Below are positions 23,553 through 24,475 of a DNA stretch of 24,475 bases, in pieces. The translations under genes and the position numbers were made by a program. This stretch comes from an uncultured Clostridia bacterium. Its GTDB lineage: Bacteria > Bacillota_A > Clostridia > TANB77 > CAG-508. Location of the stretch: the NCBI GenBank assembly GCA_947594095.1, contig CANQEA010000012.1, forward strand, positions 1-24,475. Reading direction: 5' to 3'. The number at the start of each line of letters is the position of its first letter. Within the stretch, counting starts at the first letter, position 1. The notes under the pieces were generated by a model, which had not been told where the DNA came from, did no database searches, and saw only the letters and a program-made list of their open reading frames with translations.

Positions 23553-24475
23553 AAAGTCGTGCTAAGACGTACATTTAAAAGGAAATCCTGTGGCTCAAAA
23601 CTAAAACCAACGTTGAATTCAAGTCTCCTTGGCTTGCCAGTGTTATTAAGCGTAGACGTCCAGTAGTAACGACTAAGCGGCAAGCCACCGGGATTAGAAC
23701 TAACCCTATAACACATAGCCTCAAATGCCGACCACTCTGCGACTGATGGAACAAACCATGTTTTTCCATATTTTGTTAAACTTCCATTAGCTTGAATTAC
23801 ATTCCACATATCGCTTTGGTTTGTAGCTCCATAATTACCATAATTACTTATCCACCAATTTGTGTTTTTTATTCCATCCCCAAAATTGCCAGTTGAATTA
23901 GCTATGTTTATGTCAGAAAAATTTCCACTCTTATACCAATAATAGGTACGACTACTGACATCTTCTAATGCCATCACATAAAATCTATCTGTTGTACCTC
24001 CTGTTCCTTGTGCTACTTTTATCATTTTCTGTGTAATTTTTCCAAATCCCCTTCCATCTTCCTCTGATACTGTATATTTTTTTAATCCACTTGTTACTTT
24101 ATCATATTGGTAATTCCATTTTTGTGTTCCATTTGAGCCTACTGCCAAATCTGCATATATTATTCCATCTGCTGTTCCATCTCCATCTAAATCTGCATAG
24201 TATCCTATATAATCTGTATCTTCTGATGCGTATTCAATATTTTCCCCACAAACAGTAGTAATACTATTAATTGTAAAGTTTTCATTTGATGCTGTACTAT
24301 TAAATCCCGAATTACTACCATCTTTATAATAACAAAGATGAAGATAATATGTTGAACCACCAGTTATATATGTCGTATATTCTCCAGTTTGTTGTCCTGA
24401 AATTTTCATGAACTGTCCTGTTTCAATATTGTAGCCTGGAGCGGCAGTAGAATTGTTTATTGTTGCGTATCCATA
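23549..24475 (-). CDS. Surface protein with C-terminal C-type-lectin/FGE-like domain, probable DGR target (5' part outside window)
   Basis: The frame is open to the right edge, with 22 codons (YGYATINNSTAAPGYNIETG) before the first Met at 24409, so 308 C-terminal residues of a longer protein are seen. In order: a beta-rich segment (TTYITGGSTYYLHLCYYKDG); a calcium-loop-like repeat YADLDGDGTADG; a linker to MIKVAQGTGGTTDRFYVMAL; and a C-terminal fold with DMWNVIQ, WFVPSVAEWSAFEAM, RYYWTST and the end NVRLSTTF. The last part follows the plan of C-type-lectin/formylglycine-enzyme-like domains used by diversity-generating retroelement targets, in which the final 40 or so residues vary. I infer a secreted or surface receptor. 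No reverse transcriptase is in the window. A Fib_succ_major-type domain without diversification is the main alternative. A partly decayed paralogue faces it. Confidence 0.7.
   Translation of the reverse strand, partial: YGYATINNSTAAPGYNIETGQFMKISGQQTGEYTTYITGGSTYYLHLCYYKDGSNSGFNSTASNENFTINSITTVCGENIEYASEDTDYIGYYADLDGDGTADGIIYADLAVGSNGTQKWNYQYDKVTSGLKKYTVSEEDGRGFGKITQKMIKVAQGTGGTTDRFYVMALEDVSSRTYYWYKSGNFSDINIANSTGNFGDGIKNTNWWISNYGNYGATNQSDMWNVIQANGSLTKYGKTWFVPSVAEWSAFEAMCYRVSSNPGGLPLSRYYWTSTLNNTGKPRRLEFNVGFSFEPQDFLLNVRLSTTF
23552..23668 (-). other. Candidate variable region (VR) of a diversity-generating retroelement
   Basis: The segment encodes YYWTST through RLSTTF. It begins with the YYW(S/T)S motif and ends with VRLxTTF, which bracket variable regions in many Firmicutes DGR targets. 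Between them lie many NNY codons (CTT, AAT, AAC, ACT, GGC, GTT, GGT, TTT, GAT, TTC), as expected when AAC/AAT template codons are mutated at adenines. By hand count, 23581-23700 is about 47% G+C, against roughly 28-38% in lines I counted further upstream in the gene. No template repeat is in the window, so this is inference. Confidence 0.45.

Noticed and set aside
23575..23769. Second minus-strand frame beginning MEKHGLF inside the lectin-like gene
   Set aside because: Out-of-frame shadow of the candidate variable region.
1..24475. DGR reverse transcriptase or template repeat inside the window
   Set aside because: No frame shows reverse transcriptase motifs and I saw no second copy of the 23552-23668 segment.

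Overview
The window is AT-rich DNA from a Gram-positive anaerobe-like bacterium, most likely a member of the Clostridia (Bacillota), perhaps an uncultured gut lineage. The grounds are the composition, strong AGGAGG-type ribosome binding sites, near-consensus sigma-A promoters, Rho-independent terminators, sortase-type surface proteins and the protein families present. Translation fits the standard bacterial code. No rRNA, tRNA or CRISPR array was seen.

Layout. The window opens inside the 3' end of ftsH (1-450). It is followed by a DnaB/RecA-fold ATPase with an acidic N-terminus (510-2330) and a small IPKTG-anchored surface protein with its own promoter (2442-2765). Next comes a two-gene operon of giant secreted surface proteins (3015-12486, about 9.5 kb), built of SpaA-like and SdrD-B-like beta domains and ending in membrane anchors. 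A DUF975 membrane protein (12618-13562) and topA (13754-15742, with a 10-codon leader ORF and hairpin before it) follow. On the minus strand lie a UDP-sugar pyrophosphorylase family gene and a metallophosphoesterase (15789-17901), probably one operon.

From 18047 the plus strand carries a membrane-anchored beta-repeat protein, a frameshifted CmpB-type membrane protein gene (19165-19984) and a GGDEF protein whose receiver domain lacks the phospho-acceptor Asp. A CwlD-like amidase converges on the GGDEF gene with a 25-bp overlap. Upstream of the amidase is a small membrane protein gene, with a hairpin between them that is both terminator-like and covers the amidase ribosome binding site.

The last 2 kb are the accessory part and the best candidate for something unusual. 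A decayed plus-strand surface-protein gene (22393-23285) faces an open minus-strand paralogue that runs off the window (23549-24475). The open copy ends in a C-type-lectin/FGE-like domain whose last ~40 codons look like the variable region of a diversity-generating retroelement (DGR) target. It ends in RLSTTF, is GC-richer than the rest of the gene, and is followed exactly at the stop codon by a perfect 8-bp/4-nt hairpin like those required next to DGR variable regions. No reverse transcriptase or template repeat is in the window, so the DGR would have to lie beyond the right edge or elsewhere. Between the two copies sits a small promoter-hairpin-miniORF-terminator unit of unknown role.

Together the window combines core functions (FtsH, TopA, envelope sugar and peptidoglycan enzymes) with a heavy investment in surface display: two giant adhesin-like proteins, a small anchored protein, and a putatively hypervariable surface receptor.
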